A stretch of 6,296 nucleotides of DNA from Chloroflexota bacterium (lineage in GTDB: Bacteria > Chloroflexota > Anaerolineae > UBA7937 > JACPPX01): contig JACPPX010000006.1 of assembly GCA_016190785.1 (NCBI GenBank), positions 1-6,296 of the forward strand, read 5' to 3'. A program made the translations under genes and the position numbers. This document shows positions 1-5,995 of the stretch, piece by piece. A model generated the notes under the pieces. The model ran no database searches and was not told where the DNA came from. It saw nothing but the letters and a program-made list of their open reading frames with translations. The first letter of the stretch is position 1; every line of letters starts with the position of its first letter.

Positions 1-4
1 CTGT

Positions 5-38
5 CATCCTGAGCCCGACGAAGTCGGGCGAAGGATCT
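5..38. repeat. Nested palindromic repeat, copy 1
   Basis: A perfect 7-bp stem, GCCCGAC (13-19) with GTCGGGC (23-29), encloses a GAA loop. Outside it, ATCCT (6-10) pairs with AGGAT (32-36), so the unit is a palindrome within a palindrome. The same architecture and flanking words (TCATyCTGAG ... GAAGrATCT) recur in the same orientation at 5783-5818, which supports a dispersed repeat rather than a chance hairpin. There is no T-run, so it is not a canonical terminator for an upstream gene, although the window edge hides what precedes it. Confidence 0.75.
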
Positions 39-72
39 CACTACTCCCTCCGAGCGAAGGCATAAAGCCTCT

Positions 73-113
73 CCCCGTTCCCTGACCCCTCATCCCAGAC
101 CCCTGCCTCTCCC
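73..113 (-). other. Possible G-quadruplex motif (C-rich on + strand)
   Basis: The + strand has C-runs at 73-76, 80-82, 86-89, 94-96, 100-103 and 111-113, separated by 3, 3, 4, 3 and 7 nt. The complement therefore has six runs of at least three G with short loops, which meets the usual G3+N1-7 rule with runs to spare. It ends about 33 bp before the -35 box of the repressor promoter. Folding and function are inferred. The tract might instead be a degenerate low-complexity remnant. Confidence 0.5.
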
Positions 114-145
114 TCCACTCTGCAGGAAGGTATGGCCAGGGGCTA

Positions 146-174
146 TTGACTACTCCCCAAAAGTATGCTATGAT
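146..174 (+). promoter_or_regulatory. Sigma70-type promoter of the repressor/operon
   Basis: TTGACT (146-151) and TATGAT (169-174) are each one mismatch from the bacterial housekeeping consensus and are separated by exactly 17 bp. Transcription would start near 181, about 30 nt before the GTG start of the repressor gene. The same TTG could open a longer reading frame, but its place in the -35 box argues against its use as a start codon. No comparably good promoter was seen ahead of the later genes, so this one may drive the whole set. Confidence 0.8.
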
Positions 175-190
175 GCTAACGCGTGTTAGC
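175..190. promoter_or_regulatory. LacI-family operator, autoregulatory
   Basis: GCTAACGC|GTGTTAGC is a 16-bp even palindrome matching at 7 of 8 positions per half, with the central C|G step typical of LacI/PurR/GalR operators. It begins directly after the -10 hexamer and covers the predicted transcription start, so a bound dimer would block initiation. The gene that follows encodes a LacI-family protein, which makes autorepression the natural reading. The assignment to this particular repressor is inferred from position. Confidence 0.8.
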
Positions 191-199
191 CATTTCAGC

Positions 200-206
200 G
201 GAGAGG
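200..206 (+). promoter_or_regulatory. Ribosome binding site fixing the repressor start
   Basis: GGAGAGG ends 5 nt before a GTG at 212. This decides the start: the protein from GTG begins a few residues before the helix-turn-helix, as usual for LacI members, whereas the longer TTG reading would begin inside the promoter and add 22 atypical residues. Confidence 0.75.
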
Positions 207-211
207 ACTTA

Positions 212-1264
212 GTGGCCGCCAAAAGAAGAGCAACTAGCCAGGATGTCGCCGCCCGTGCCGGGGTTTCCCGGACCACAGTCTCCCTAGTCCTCAATGGAGT
301 CCCCAACGTGCGCATAAGTGAAAAAACCCGAGCACGCGTTTTCCTCGCTTCGCAGGAACTGGAGTATTACCCCGATGCCGCGGCCCGCAGCCTGGTGCGG
401 GGCCTCACCCAAACCCTGGGCGTTATCCTCTGCCAAACCCCGGACCGCATTTTTGCCGATGCCTTCCTCCCCGAAGTCCTGCGCGGGATCGGCGAAGCAG
501 CCCAGGGGAATGGCTTCCGCGTACTTCTCCAATCGGTGGAGGATATCACCCGCCCCGCTGCCTACCTCCATTTAGTCCGCGAGAAGCGGATCGATGGCAT
601 TATCCTCTCCGGCCCTCGGGCAGACGACCAACAACTACTCCGCCTGCGAGAAGAAGGGTTTCCGGTAGTCCTTCTGGGACAACTGGAGGGAAGCGGGATA
701 CCATTTGTCGATGTAGACAATATCGCCGGAGCCAAAAGAGGGGCCGAGCACCTCCTCTCCCTGGGCCATCGCCGCATCGGGCTCATCACTAACGCCCCGC
801 TTCACTACACGGCCAGTGCCCAGCGTTTGCTAGGTTACCGTCAGGCATTGGAGGAATGGGGCATAGGTTTCGACTCAAGTCTAGTGCGGTATGGTGATTT
901 CCATGAGGAAAGCGGGAAAAAGGCAATGGCCCAGCTTTTGGATCTCTCTCCTCCCCCCACAGCCGTCTTTGTCGCCAGCGACCTGGTGGCCTTCGGGGCG
1001 ATGGAGGCCATTAAGTCGGGAGGTTTGCGCATACCTCAGGACACAGCCTTGGTGGGCTTCGACGATGTTCCCCTGGCCCGCTATGTAGACCCACCCCTCA
1101 CCACCATACGTCTCCCGGCTTATGAACTAGGCGCAAGAGCAGCAGCGATGCTGTTGGACATGATCCAGGCAAAAAAGGACGGGGAAGGATTGCTTCTGGA
1201 TACGGAACTCGTGGTTCGGGAATCCTGTGGCCTGCGGGCTCGAGAAGCGATGCTTATAGAATAG
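212..1264 (+). CDS. LacI-family transcriptional repressor
   Basis: This is a sugar-responsive DNA-binding repressor of 350 residues, a normal length for the family. Residues 8-28 (TSQDVAARAGVSRTTVSLVLN) form the N-terminal helix-turn-helix. Residues 52-61 (YYPDAAARSL) are the hinge helix that enters the minor groove at the operator centre. From about residue 66 onward it has the periplasmic-binding-protein-like effector fold, including the late FVASDLVAFGAMEA and VGFDDVPLARYVDPPLTTI segments typical of LacI/GalR proteins. The GTG start was chosen over the in-frame TTG at 146 because of the Shine-Dalgarno site at 200-206 and because 146 lies in the -35 box. It is first in an apparent operon with sugar-uptake genes, and an operator sits on its own promoter, so it likely represses itself and the downstream genes. 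The effector is not readable from sequence; trehalose or another alpha-glucoside is inferred from the neighbours. Confidence 0.93.
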   Translation: MAAKRRATSQDVAARAGVSRTTVSLVLNGVPNVRISEKTRARVFLASQELEYYPDAAARSLVRGLTQTLGVILCQTPDRIFADAFLPEVLRGIGEAAQGNGFRVLLQSVEDITRPAAYLHLVREKRIDGIILSGPRADDQQLLRLREEGFPVVLLGQLEGSGIPFVDVDNIAGAKRGAEHLLSLGHRRIGLITNAPLHYTASAQRLLGYRQALEEWGIGFDSSLVRYGDFHEESGKKAMAQLLDLSPPPTAVFVASDLVAFGAMEAIKSGGLRIPQDTALVGFDDVPLARYVDPPLTTIRLPAYELGARAAAMLLDMIQAKKDGEGLLLDTELVVRESCGLRAREAMLIE

Positions 1265-1265
1265 A

Positions 1266-1285
1266 AAGGAGGTGAGTTCACCTTC
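1266..1285 (+). other. Orphan Shine-Dalgarno sequence in a hairpin
   Basis: AAAGGAGGTGA (1266-1276) is a near-complete match to the anti-Shine-Dalgarno end of 16S rRNA, yet no credible start codon lies at the right distance. The binding protein has its own site (AAAGGAG, 1320-1326). GGAGGTG (1268-1274) can pair with CACCTTC (1279-1285) around an AGTT loop, with one G-U pair, hiding the site. No U-run follows, so it is not a terminator. It could be a ribosome standby or pausing site, or a relic of a lost start. Confidence 0.45.
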
Positions 1286-1333
1286 GCCCAAACTCTGGAA
1301 ATCGGAGTGATTATTAGCGAAAGGAGAAAGTAA

Positions 1334-2611
1334 ATGACAAGTAGATTTTGGGGATTTACCCTGCCCCTGGTGGCCCTTCTTGTCCTTGCCGCTTGCGCAC
1401 CACAGCAGCTGGGGGGAACAGTGAGTTTCATCGGGGTGTGGGGCGGGGACGAGTTGGCCAGTTTTGAAGCCATGGTCGCTCCCTTCGAGGAGGACACCGG
1501 GATAGATGTCCAGTTCGAAGGCACTCGAGATCTCAACGCCATACTCACCACCCGCGTCGAGGCCGGGAACCCGCCGGATGTGGCCGGGTTACCCGGACCG
1601 GGGCAGTTGCAGGAATTTGCCGCCGCCGGAGCCCTGGTCCCCCTGGACGGGGTCCTGGACATGAACGCAGTACGCGCCCAGTACGGCCAGTCCTGGATCG
1701 ACCTGGGGAGCTACAACGGGCAACTCTATGGCATCTTCATCAAGGCCGCGGTCAAAAGCCTAGTCTGGTATAACCCTAAAGCCTTCACTGCCGCCGGTTA
1801 TACCATCCCCACCACCTGGGACGAACTCATCGCCCTCTCCGACCAAATCGTAGCTGATGGGGGAACTCCGTGGTGCGTTGGACTGGAAAGCGGCGAGGCC
1901 AGCGGCTGGCCAGCCACCGACTGGATCGAGGACATCATGCTCCGCACCGCCGGCCCCCAGGTCTATGACCAGTGGATCAGCCATGAGATCTCCTGGACCG
2001 ATCCGGCCATCGTGCGGGCCTGGGAACTCTTCGGCCAGATTGCCGCCAACGAGGACTACCTGTTCGGTGGGACGACTGGGGTCTTGTCCACCAACTTCGG
2101 CGAGTCTCCCCTGCCGATGTTCAGTGATCCCCCGGGATGCTATCTCCACCGTCAGGCTTCCTTCATCACTTCCTTCTTCTTAGAGGGGAATCCGGATCTG
2201 GTGGCCGGGGAGGATTATGCCTTCTTCGGCTTCCCGTCCATCGATGCCCAGTGGGGGACCCCGGCCCTGGGGGCCGCCGACCTAGTGGGGATGTTTAACG
2301 ACACTCCCCAAGCCCGGGCGCTGATCAACTATCTGGCCACCGCCCCCGCCCAGCAGATCTGGGTGGAAAGGGGTGGAGCCCTCTCCCCCAACAAGAACGT
2401 CTCTCTGGATGCCTACCCCGATGACATCAGCCGCGGTTCCGCCCAGCTTTTGGTGGGGGCCGAGGTCTTCCGTTTTGACGCCTCGGACCTGATGCCCGCC
2501 GCGGTCAACGAAGCCTTCTGGAAGGGCACCCTGGATTATGTGGGGGGCACCGATCTGAACACTGTGCTCGCCAACATAGAAGCCGTGGCCCAAGAGGCCT
2601 ACGGCTCCTAG
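1334..2611 (+). CDS. Sugar ABC transporter substrate-binding lipoprotein (alpha-glucoside/AglE-like)
   Basis: This is an extracellular solute-binding protein of family 1 (425 residues) that would capture sugar outside the membrane and pass it to the permeases. The N-terminus has a hydrophobic signal segment and a lipobox, LAAC, with Cys21 as the predicted lipidation site. The mature part starts with a beta strand/GGDE segment (about 31-40) and contains TWDELIALSDQIVADGGTPWC (about 161-181) and GWPATDWIEDIML, which I associate with the alpha-glucoside-binding subgroup. Many Trp residues fit a sugar site. Two mature cysteines, Cys181 and Cys269, could form a disulfide. The start is supported by AAAGGAG 7 nt upstream. 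It lies 69 bp after the repressor gene with no clear promoter between, so it is probably co-transcribed. Substrate is inferred: trehalose, maltose or sucrose-like alpha-glucosides are the leading options because of the adjacent treT. Confidence 0.9.
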   Translation: MTSRFWGFTLPLVALLVLAACAPQQLGGTVSFIGVWGGDELASFEAMVAPFEEDTGIDVQFEGTRDLNAILTTRVEAGNPPDVAGLPGPGQLQEFAAAGALVPLDGVLDMNAVRAQYGQSWIDLGSYNGQLYGIFIKAAVKSLVWYNPKAFTAAGYTIPTTWDELIALSDQIVADGGTPWCVGLESGEASGWPATDWIEDIMLRTAGPQVYDQWISHEISWTDPAIVRAWELFGQIAANEDYLFGGTTGVLSTNFGESPLPMFSDPPGCYLHRQASFITSFFLEGNPDLVAGEDYAFFGFPSIDAQWGTPALGAADLVGMFNDTPQARALINYLATAPAQQIWVERGGALSPNKNVSLDAYPDDISRGSAQLLVGAEVFRFDASDLMPAAVNEAFWKGTLDYVGGTDLNTVLANIEAVAQEAYGS

Positions 2612-2619
2612 CCTAGGTT

Positions 2620-2681
2620 AAGGGGGAGGCCGCGCTTAATTAAGCCGAGCCTCCCCCTTCCCCGCATTCATTATTATTTTT
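2620..2681 (+). terminator. Intercistronic stem-loop, possible partial terminator
   Basis: AAGGGGGAGGC (2620-2630) pairs perfectly with GCCTCCCCCTT (2649-2659), an 11-bp GC-rich stem. Inside it sits a second perfect palindrome, GCTTAATTAAGC (2634-2645). A T-rich stretch (2669-2681) follows, but about 10 nt after the stem, so this is weaker than a canonical intrinsic terminator. It lies in the 83-bp gap between binding-protein and permease genes. Such stem-loops in mal-type operons are known to stabilise upstream mRNA and limit downstream expression; that role here is inferred. Confidence 0.6.
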
Positions 2682-2694
2682 GGAAAATTAATCC

Positions 2695-3582
2695 ATGAAG
2701 CTCGGTAGCCGCTGGCTCCCGTGGTTGTTCATAGGACCTGCACTTTTTTTAGTGGGGGGCTACCTGGTTTATCCCACTCTGAATACTATTTACCTCAGTT
2801 TTTTTGAGGTCCCCTTTGGTCCCCGCCCCGAGGTGTTTGTGTGGCTGGAGAATTATGAATACGCCTTCACCAATAACCAGATGCTCATCGCCTTTCGCAA
2901 CAACCTCCTCTGGCTGGTCCTTTTCACCCTGCTCACCGTTTCCCTGGGACTGATCCTGGCTGTGCTTCTGGATCGGGTGCGCTACGAGGCCCTGGCCAAA
3001 TCCATCATCTTTTTGCCCATGGCCATCTCCTTTGTGGGCGCCGGGGTCATCTGGAAGTTCGTCTATGCCTTCCGCCCCGCCGGCCAACCCCAGATCGGGT
3101 TGCTCAATGCCCTCCTCGGCCTGTCCTCGCCCCAGTTTCAGCCCGAAGCCTGGCTGATCGATAAGGGCACCAATAACTTTGCGCTCATCGCCGTGGGGGT
3201 CTGGATCTGGACCGGTTTTTGTTTGGTCATCCTCTCCGCGGCCTATAAAGGTATCCCCCGCGAACTTCTGGAGGCAGCACGGGTGGATGGGGCCAACGAA
3301 TGGCAGGTCTTCCGCAAGATCATTATCCCCGCCATGAGTTCCACCATCGCCGTGGTGGCCACCACCATGGTCATCAATGTCCTCAAGATCTTCGACATCG
3401 TCTATGTCATGACCAGCGGCGATTTCGATACCGAAGTCATCGCCAACCGCATGTACAAAGAGATGTTCCTGCTGCGGGATTTTGGCCAGGCCAGCGCCAT
3501 CGCCGTAATCCTGCTCCTAGCCATCGTGCCGGTGATGTTAGTTAACATCCGTCGCTTCCAAGAGCAGGAGGCTACCCGATGA
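2695..3582 (+). CDS. Sugar ABC transporter permease (MalF/AglF-like)
   Basis: This is one of two membrane subunits forming the sugar channel. At 295 residues it has about six hydrophobic segments, roughly at 9-37, 69-92, 103-125, 161-185, 215-235 and 266-285. The cytoplasmic EAA loop, EAARVDGANEWQVFRKIIIP (193-212), carries the conserved EAA...G...I.P pattern that docks onto the ATP-binding subunit. The segment FRPAGQPQIGLLNALLG between segments 3 and 4 resembles alpha-glucoside-type (AglF) permeases. The ATG has only a weak Shine-Dalgarno (GGAAAA, 2682-2687), consistent with lower expression than the binding protein. It overlaps the next gene by 4 nt (ATGA). The binding-protein-dependent transport family is clear; the sugar is not. 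Confidence 0.93.
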   Translation: MKLGSRWLPWLFIGPALFLVGGYLVYPTLNTIYLSFFEVPFGPRPEVFVWLENYEYAFTNNQMLIAFRNNLLWLVLFTLLTVSLGLILAVLLDRVRYEALAKSIIFLPMAISFVGAGVIWKFVYAFRPAGQPQIGLLNALLGLSSPQFQPEAWLIDKGTNNFALIAVGVWIWTGFCLVILSAAYKGIPRELLEAARVDGANEWQVFRKIIIPAMSSTIAVVATTMVINVLKIFDIVYVMTSGDFDTEVIANRMYKEMFLLRDFGQASAIAVILLLAIVPVMLVNIRRFQEQEATR

Positions 3583-4436
3583 AAAGCATATCCCGGATAT
3601 GGTCGCGGCTTCCCCTGCACCTTTTAATCATCGGGCTGGCCCTCTTGTGGATCACCCCCTCCCTGGGGCTTTTGGCCAGTTCCCTGCGCCCGGCCCGGGA
3701 TGTCCTATCCTCCGGGTGGTGGACCATCTTGGAACGGCCCTTTGATCTGGGACAGTTCACCCTGGAGAACTACGCCGCGGTGCTGAACCGCAGTGGCATG
3801 GACCGGGCCTTCATCAACAGCCTGATTATCACCATCCCTTCCACCATCCTCCCCATCACCCTGGCCTCCTTTGCCGCCTACGCCTTTGCCTGGATGGATT
3901 TTCCGGGACGGCGCGCTCTATTCATCATCCTGGTGGGGCTGATCGTCGTCCCCTTACAGATGACCCTGATCCCCATCCTGCGCCTCTACAACCACTTGGG
4001 TTTGGCTGGAAGTTTCCTGGGTCTATGGTTGGCCCACACTGGTTATGGATTGCCCTTTGCCATCTATCTCTTGCGCAACTTCTTTGGCGCCCTGCCCCGC
4101 GATCTCTTCGAATCTGCATTTTTAGATGGGGCCTCCCACCTCACCGCCTTCTTCCGCCTGGCCCTGCCCCTCTCCGTCCCCGCCCTGGCCTCCATGGCCA
4201 TTTTCCAATTCTTATGGGTATGGAATGACCTTCTGATCGCCCTGGTTTATCTGGGGGGGACCCCCCAGGTGGCTCCCCTCACCGTGCGGGTCAGCAGTCT
4301 GGTAAGTTCCCTGGGCCAGGACTGGCACCTCCTCACCGCCGCCGCCTTCATCTCTATGCTCCTCCCCCTTGTGATCTTCTTCGCATTGCAGCGCTACTTT
4401 GTGCGCGGCATCCTCGCCGGCTCGGTGAAAGGCTAA
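3579..4436 (+). CDS. Sugar ABC transporter permease (MalG/AglG-like)
   Basis: This is the second membrane subunit (285 residues), which would pair with the preceding permease. About six hydrophobic segments are visible, from about residue 13 to about 273. The EAA-type loop is ESAFLDGASHLTAFFRLALP (178-197), where Ser replaces the middle Ala. The C-terminus, QRYFVRGILAGSVKG, is the characteristic MalG-family ending. AGGAGG (3566-3571) lies 7 nt before the ATG, inside the end of the previous gene, and start and stop overlap as ATGA, so translation is probably coupled. A G7/C6 palindrome (4251-4268) lies within the gene at residues 225-230. No ATP-binding gene follows, so the NTPase partner must be encoded elsewhere. 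Confidence 0.94.
   Translation: MKSISRIWSRLPLHLLIIGLALLWITPSLGLLASSLRPARDVLSSGWWTILERPFDLGQFTLENYAAVLNRSGMDRAFINSLIITIPSTILPITLASFAAYAFAWMDFPGRRALFIILVGLIVVPLQMTLIPILRLYNHLGLAGSFLGLWLAHTGYGLPFAIYLLRNFFGALPRDLFESAFLDGASHLTAFFRLALPLSVPALASMAIFQFLWVWNDLLIALVYLGGTPQVAPLTVRVSSLVSSLGQDWHLLTAAAFISMLLPLVIFFALQRYFVRGILAGSVKG
4251..4268. repeat. G7/C6 palindrome inside the second permease gene
   Basis: CTGGGGGG and CCCCCCAG are 8-bp perfect arms separated by GA. They encode Leu-Gly-Gly-Thr-Pro-Gln of a loop before the last membrane segment. The seven-G run is the longest homopolymer I noticed in a coding region here and could be prone to polymerase slippage or sequencing error; in this sequence the frame is intact. 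Confidence 0.7.
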
Positions 4437-4470
4437 GCCTATCTTGCCCAGCCCAATCTGACCAAGAAAA

Positions 4471-5709
4471 ATGCTGCAAGCCATAGAAACTCAACCCAAA
4501 TCTCTGAAGGACTATGCCCCCCTGGTGGGGGAAGAGATCATTGCTGAGATTCACACCCTGGCCGCGGATCTCAAGGGGGCTCGGGTGTTGCACATCAACA
4601 GCACTCCTTACGGCGGAGGCGTGGCCGAGATTCTGCACACCCTGCTGCCCCTCATGCGCGATGTAGGGCTGGACGCCCACTGGCAGGTCATCCGCGCCGA
4701 GCTACAGTTCTTCGAGGTCACCAAAGCCTTCCACAATGCCCTGCAGGGCATGCCCTTGGAACTGAGCGAGGAAATAATAGACATCTATAACCGCAACAAC
4801 CAAGCCAACGCCGAAAATCTAGAGGATGATTTCGAGTTCATAGTGGTCCACGATCCCCAGCCCGCCGCCCTCCTCCATTTCCACGGTCGCCACAACAATG
4901 CCCGTTGGATCTGGCGTTGCCATATCGATACCTCCACCCCCAACCAACAGGTGTGGAATTTCCTCCGCCCCACTTACTTGGACCTCTACGACGCCGCGGT
5001 CTTTACCCTGGAACGCTTTGCCCATCCCGACCTCCGCGTGCCGAAAATCGCCGCTTTCCCTCCTTCTATCGACCCCCTCTCCCCCAAAAACTTACCGATG
5101 CGCAAGGAGGAGGCCAAAGCCATCGTCGCCCGCTACGGGGTAGACATCACCCGTCCCCTCCTCGTCCAGGTCTCCCGCTTCGACCCCTGGAAGGATCCAT
5201 TGGGGGTGATCGAAGCCTACCGCCGGGTGAAGAAGAAAATGCCGGAGGTACAGTTGGCCCTGGTGGGGGCCATGGCCGCCGATGACCCGGAGGGGGTGCG
5301 GCTCTATGCCCGGGCTCTCCGCCGCGCCGGAGATGATTTTGATATCGATGTGGTTTCCAACTGGGACGGGGTCCACGACCGCGAGGTCAATGCCTTCCAG
5401 ACCGCCGCCGATGTAGTTATCCAGAAATCGGTGCGCGAGGGTTTTGGCCTGACGGTTACCGAGGCCCTGTGGAAAGGGAAGCCGGTAATCGGGGGCAACG
5501 CCGGGGGCATCCCCTTGCAGGTCATCGAGGGGGAAACCGGGTTTTTGGTGGAAAGTGAGAAAGAGTGTGCATTGCGCGCCCTGGCCCTCCTCCAGAACCC
5601 CGACCTGGCCCTCAAGATGGGACACAAGGCTAAGGAGCATGTGCGCCAGAATTTCCTCTCCCCCCGTCATCTCCGCGATTACCTTCGCCTTTTCCGCGAA
5701 CTGAAGTAG
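4471..5709 (+). CDS. treT: Trehalose synthase TreT (GT4, NDP-glucose:glucose glucosyltransferase)
   Basis: This is a cytoplasmic GT-B fold glycosyltransferase of 412 residues, close to known TreT enzymes. TreT reversibly joins NDP-glucose and glucose to give trehalose plus NDP. In the N-terminal domain, HINSTPYGGGVAEI (41-54) is the glycine-rich loop and WRCHIDTSTPN (148-158) is a signature I associate with TreT. In the C-terminal domain, VSRFDPWKD (234-242) supplies Arg236 and Lys241, the expected nucleotide-phosphate contacts, and REGFGLTVTE (322-331) holds the retaining GT4 E-x7-E pair, Glu323 and Glu331. The gene starts 34 bp after the second permease gene with a poor Shine-Dalgarno, and an intrinsic terminator follows. 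In Thermococcus litoralis, treT lies in a trehalose/maltose transporter cluster, so the linkage here fits import followed by conversion. A related retaining trehalose phosphorylase is the main alternative. Confidence 0.88.
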   Translation: MLQAIETQPKSLKDYAPLVGEEIIAEIHTLAADLKGARVLHINSTPYGGGVAEILHTLLPLMRDVGLDAHWQVIRAELQFFEVTKAFHNALQGMPLELSEEIIDIYNRNNQANAENLEDDFEFIVVHDPQPAALLHFHGRHNNARWIWRCHIDTSTPNQQVWNFLRPTYLDLYDAAVFTLERFAHPDLRVPKIAAFPPSIDPLSPKNLPMRKEEAKAIVARYGVDITRPLLVQVSRFDPWKDPLGVIEAYRRVKKKMPEVQLALVGAMAADDPEGVRLYARALRRAGDDFDIDVVSNWDGVHDREVNAFQTAADVVIQKSVREGFGLTVTEALWKGKPVIGGNAGGIPLQVIEGETGFLVESEKECALRALALLQNPDLALKMGHKAKEHVRQNFLSPRHLRDYLRLFRELK

Positions 5710-5719
5710 CCTAATAATT

Positions 5720-5752
5720 CTTGGCCTGGATTTGAAATCCAGGCCAAGTTTT
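5720..5752 (+). terminator. Intrinsic terminator after treT
   Basis: CTTGGCCTGGA (5720-5730) pairs perfectly with TCCAGGCCAAG (5738-5748) around TTTGAAA, whose outer T and A residues can extend the stem. TTTT follows immediately (5749-5752). It begins 10 bp after the treT stop and probably ends the operon. The opposite strand has only a short T-poor tail, so it is a weaker terminator for the convergent gene. Confidence 0.9.
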
Positions 5753-5756
5753 AGGT

Positions 5757-5786
5757 GGTGCCTGTCCCGACTTTAGTCGGGATCAT
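5757..5786. repeat. GGTGCCTGTCCCGA hairpin repeat, copy 1
   Basis: The 14-mer GGTGCCTGTCCCGA (5757-5770) and the following TCGGGATCAT (5777-5786) both recur exactly at 5907-5939. TCCCGACT (5765-5772) pairs perfectly with AGTCGGGA (5775-5782). The 3' end overlaps the start of the next palindromic repeat, so the two units look like parts of one composite element. Confidence 0.8.
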
Positions 5787-5818
5787 TCTGAGTCCCGATT
5801 TCATCGGGACGAAGAATC
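5783..5818. repeat. Nested palindromic repeat, copy 2
   Basis: GTCCCGAT (5792-5799) pairs with ATCGGGAC (5803-5810) around TTC. Outside it, ATTCT (5785-5789) pairs with AGAAT (5813-5817). Outer and inner words, spacing and orientation match the element at 5-38. The outer arm differs at both paired positions (ATCCT/AGGAT there, ATTCT/AGAAT here), a compensatory change that suggests the secondary structure matters. Confidence 0.75.
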
Positions 5819-5906
5819 TAGACGCCACTTGTAATCGCTATCCCACCTCTACCCCGGCGAACCTATTACCCTCCTCTGCCACTTCCCTATCATGACCCGC
5901 GCCAGC

Positions 5907-5939
5907 GGTGCCTGTCCCGATTCCCTCCATCGGGATCAT
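5907..5939. repeat. GGTGCCTGTCCCGA hairpin repeat, copy 2
   Basis: This is the second exact copy of GGTGCCTGTCCCGA (5907-5920) with TCGGGATCAT (5930-5939). TCCCGAT (5915-5921) pairs with ATCGGGA (5929-5935) around a 7-nt pyrimidine loop. Loop and inner arm bases differ from copy 1 but pairing is kept. Confidence 0.8.
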
Positions 5940-5948
5940 CCCCGCATT

Positions 5949-5975
5949 GCCTAGTGCGGTGCAGCCGCACTAGGC
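5949..5975. repeat. 11-bp perfect inverted repeat
   Basis: GCCTAGTGCGG (5949-5959) pairs perfectly with CCGCACTAGGC (5965-5975) around TGCAG. No T-run follows on either strand, so it is not a standard intrinsic terminator. It is one of four hairpins packed into 5915-6028. Confidence 0.8.
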
Positions 5976-5982
5976 CCCAGAT

Positions 5983-5995
5983 GTGGCTCAGCCAC
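5983..5995. repeat. Short inverted repeat
   Basis: GTGGCT and AGCCAC flank a single C. As RNA it would form only a four-pair hairpin, so it matters mainly as the link between the two larger hairpins on either side; its last base is shared with the next stem. Confidence 0.45.

Noticed and set aside
146..211. Longer start (TTG 146) for the repressor
   Set aside because: The TTG is part of the -35 box, the added residues would be encoded by promoter and operator DNA, and GTG 212 has a proper ribosome site right before the helix-turn-helix.
4..315. Minus-strand frame of 103 codons over the promoter region
   Set aside because: It covers the repeat, the C-rich tract, the promoter and the start of the repressor gene, and its translation is low-complexity and resembles no family.
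1270..1283. AGGTGA-GT-TCACCT as a second LacI operator
   Set aside because: Its half-sites do not match GCTAAC and it lacks the central CG; it is better explained by the Shine-Dalgarno hairpin.
1120..1662. Minus-strand frame of 180 codons
   Set aside because: It spans the end of the repressor and start of the binding-protein gene in antisense; composition follows the GC-rich codon pattern of the + strand genes, and it has no recognisable domain.
5092..5670. Minus-strand frame of 192 codons inside treT
   Set aside because: It is antisense to the well-supported C-terminal domain of TreT, with a Gly/Pro/His-rich translation typical of a shadow frame.
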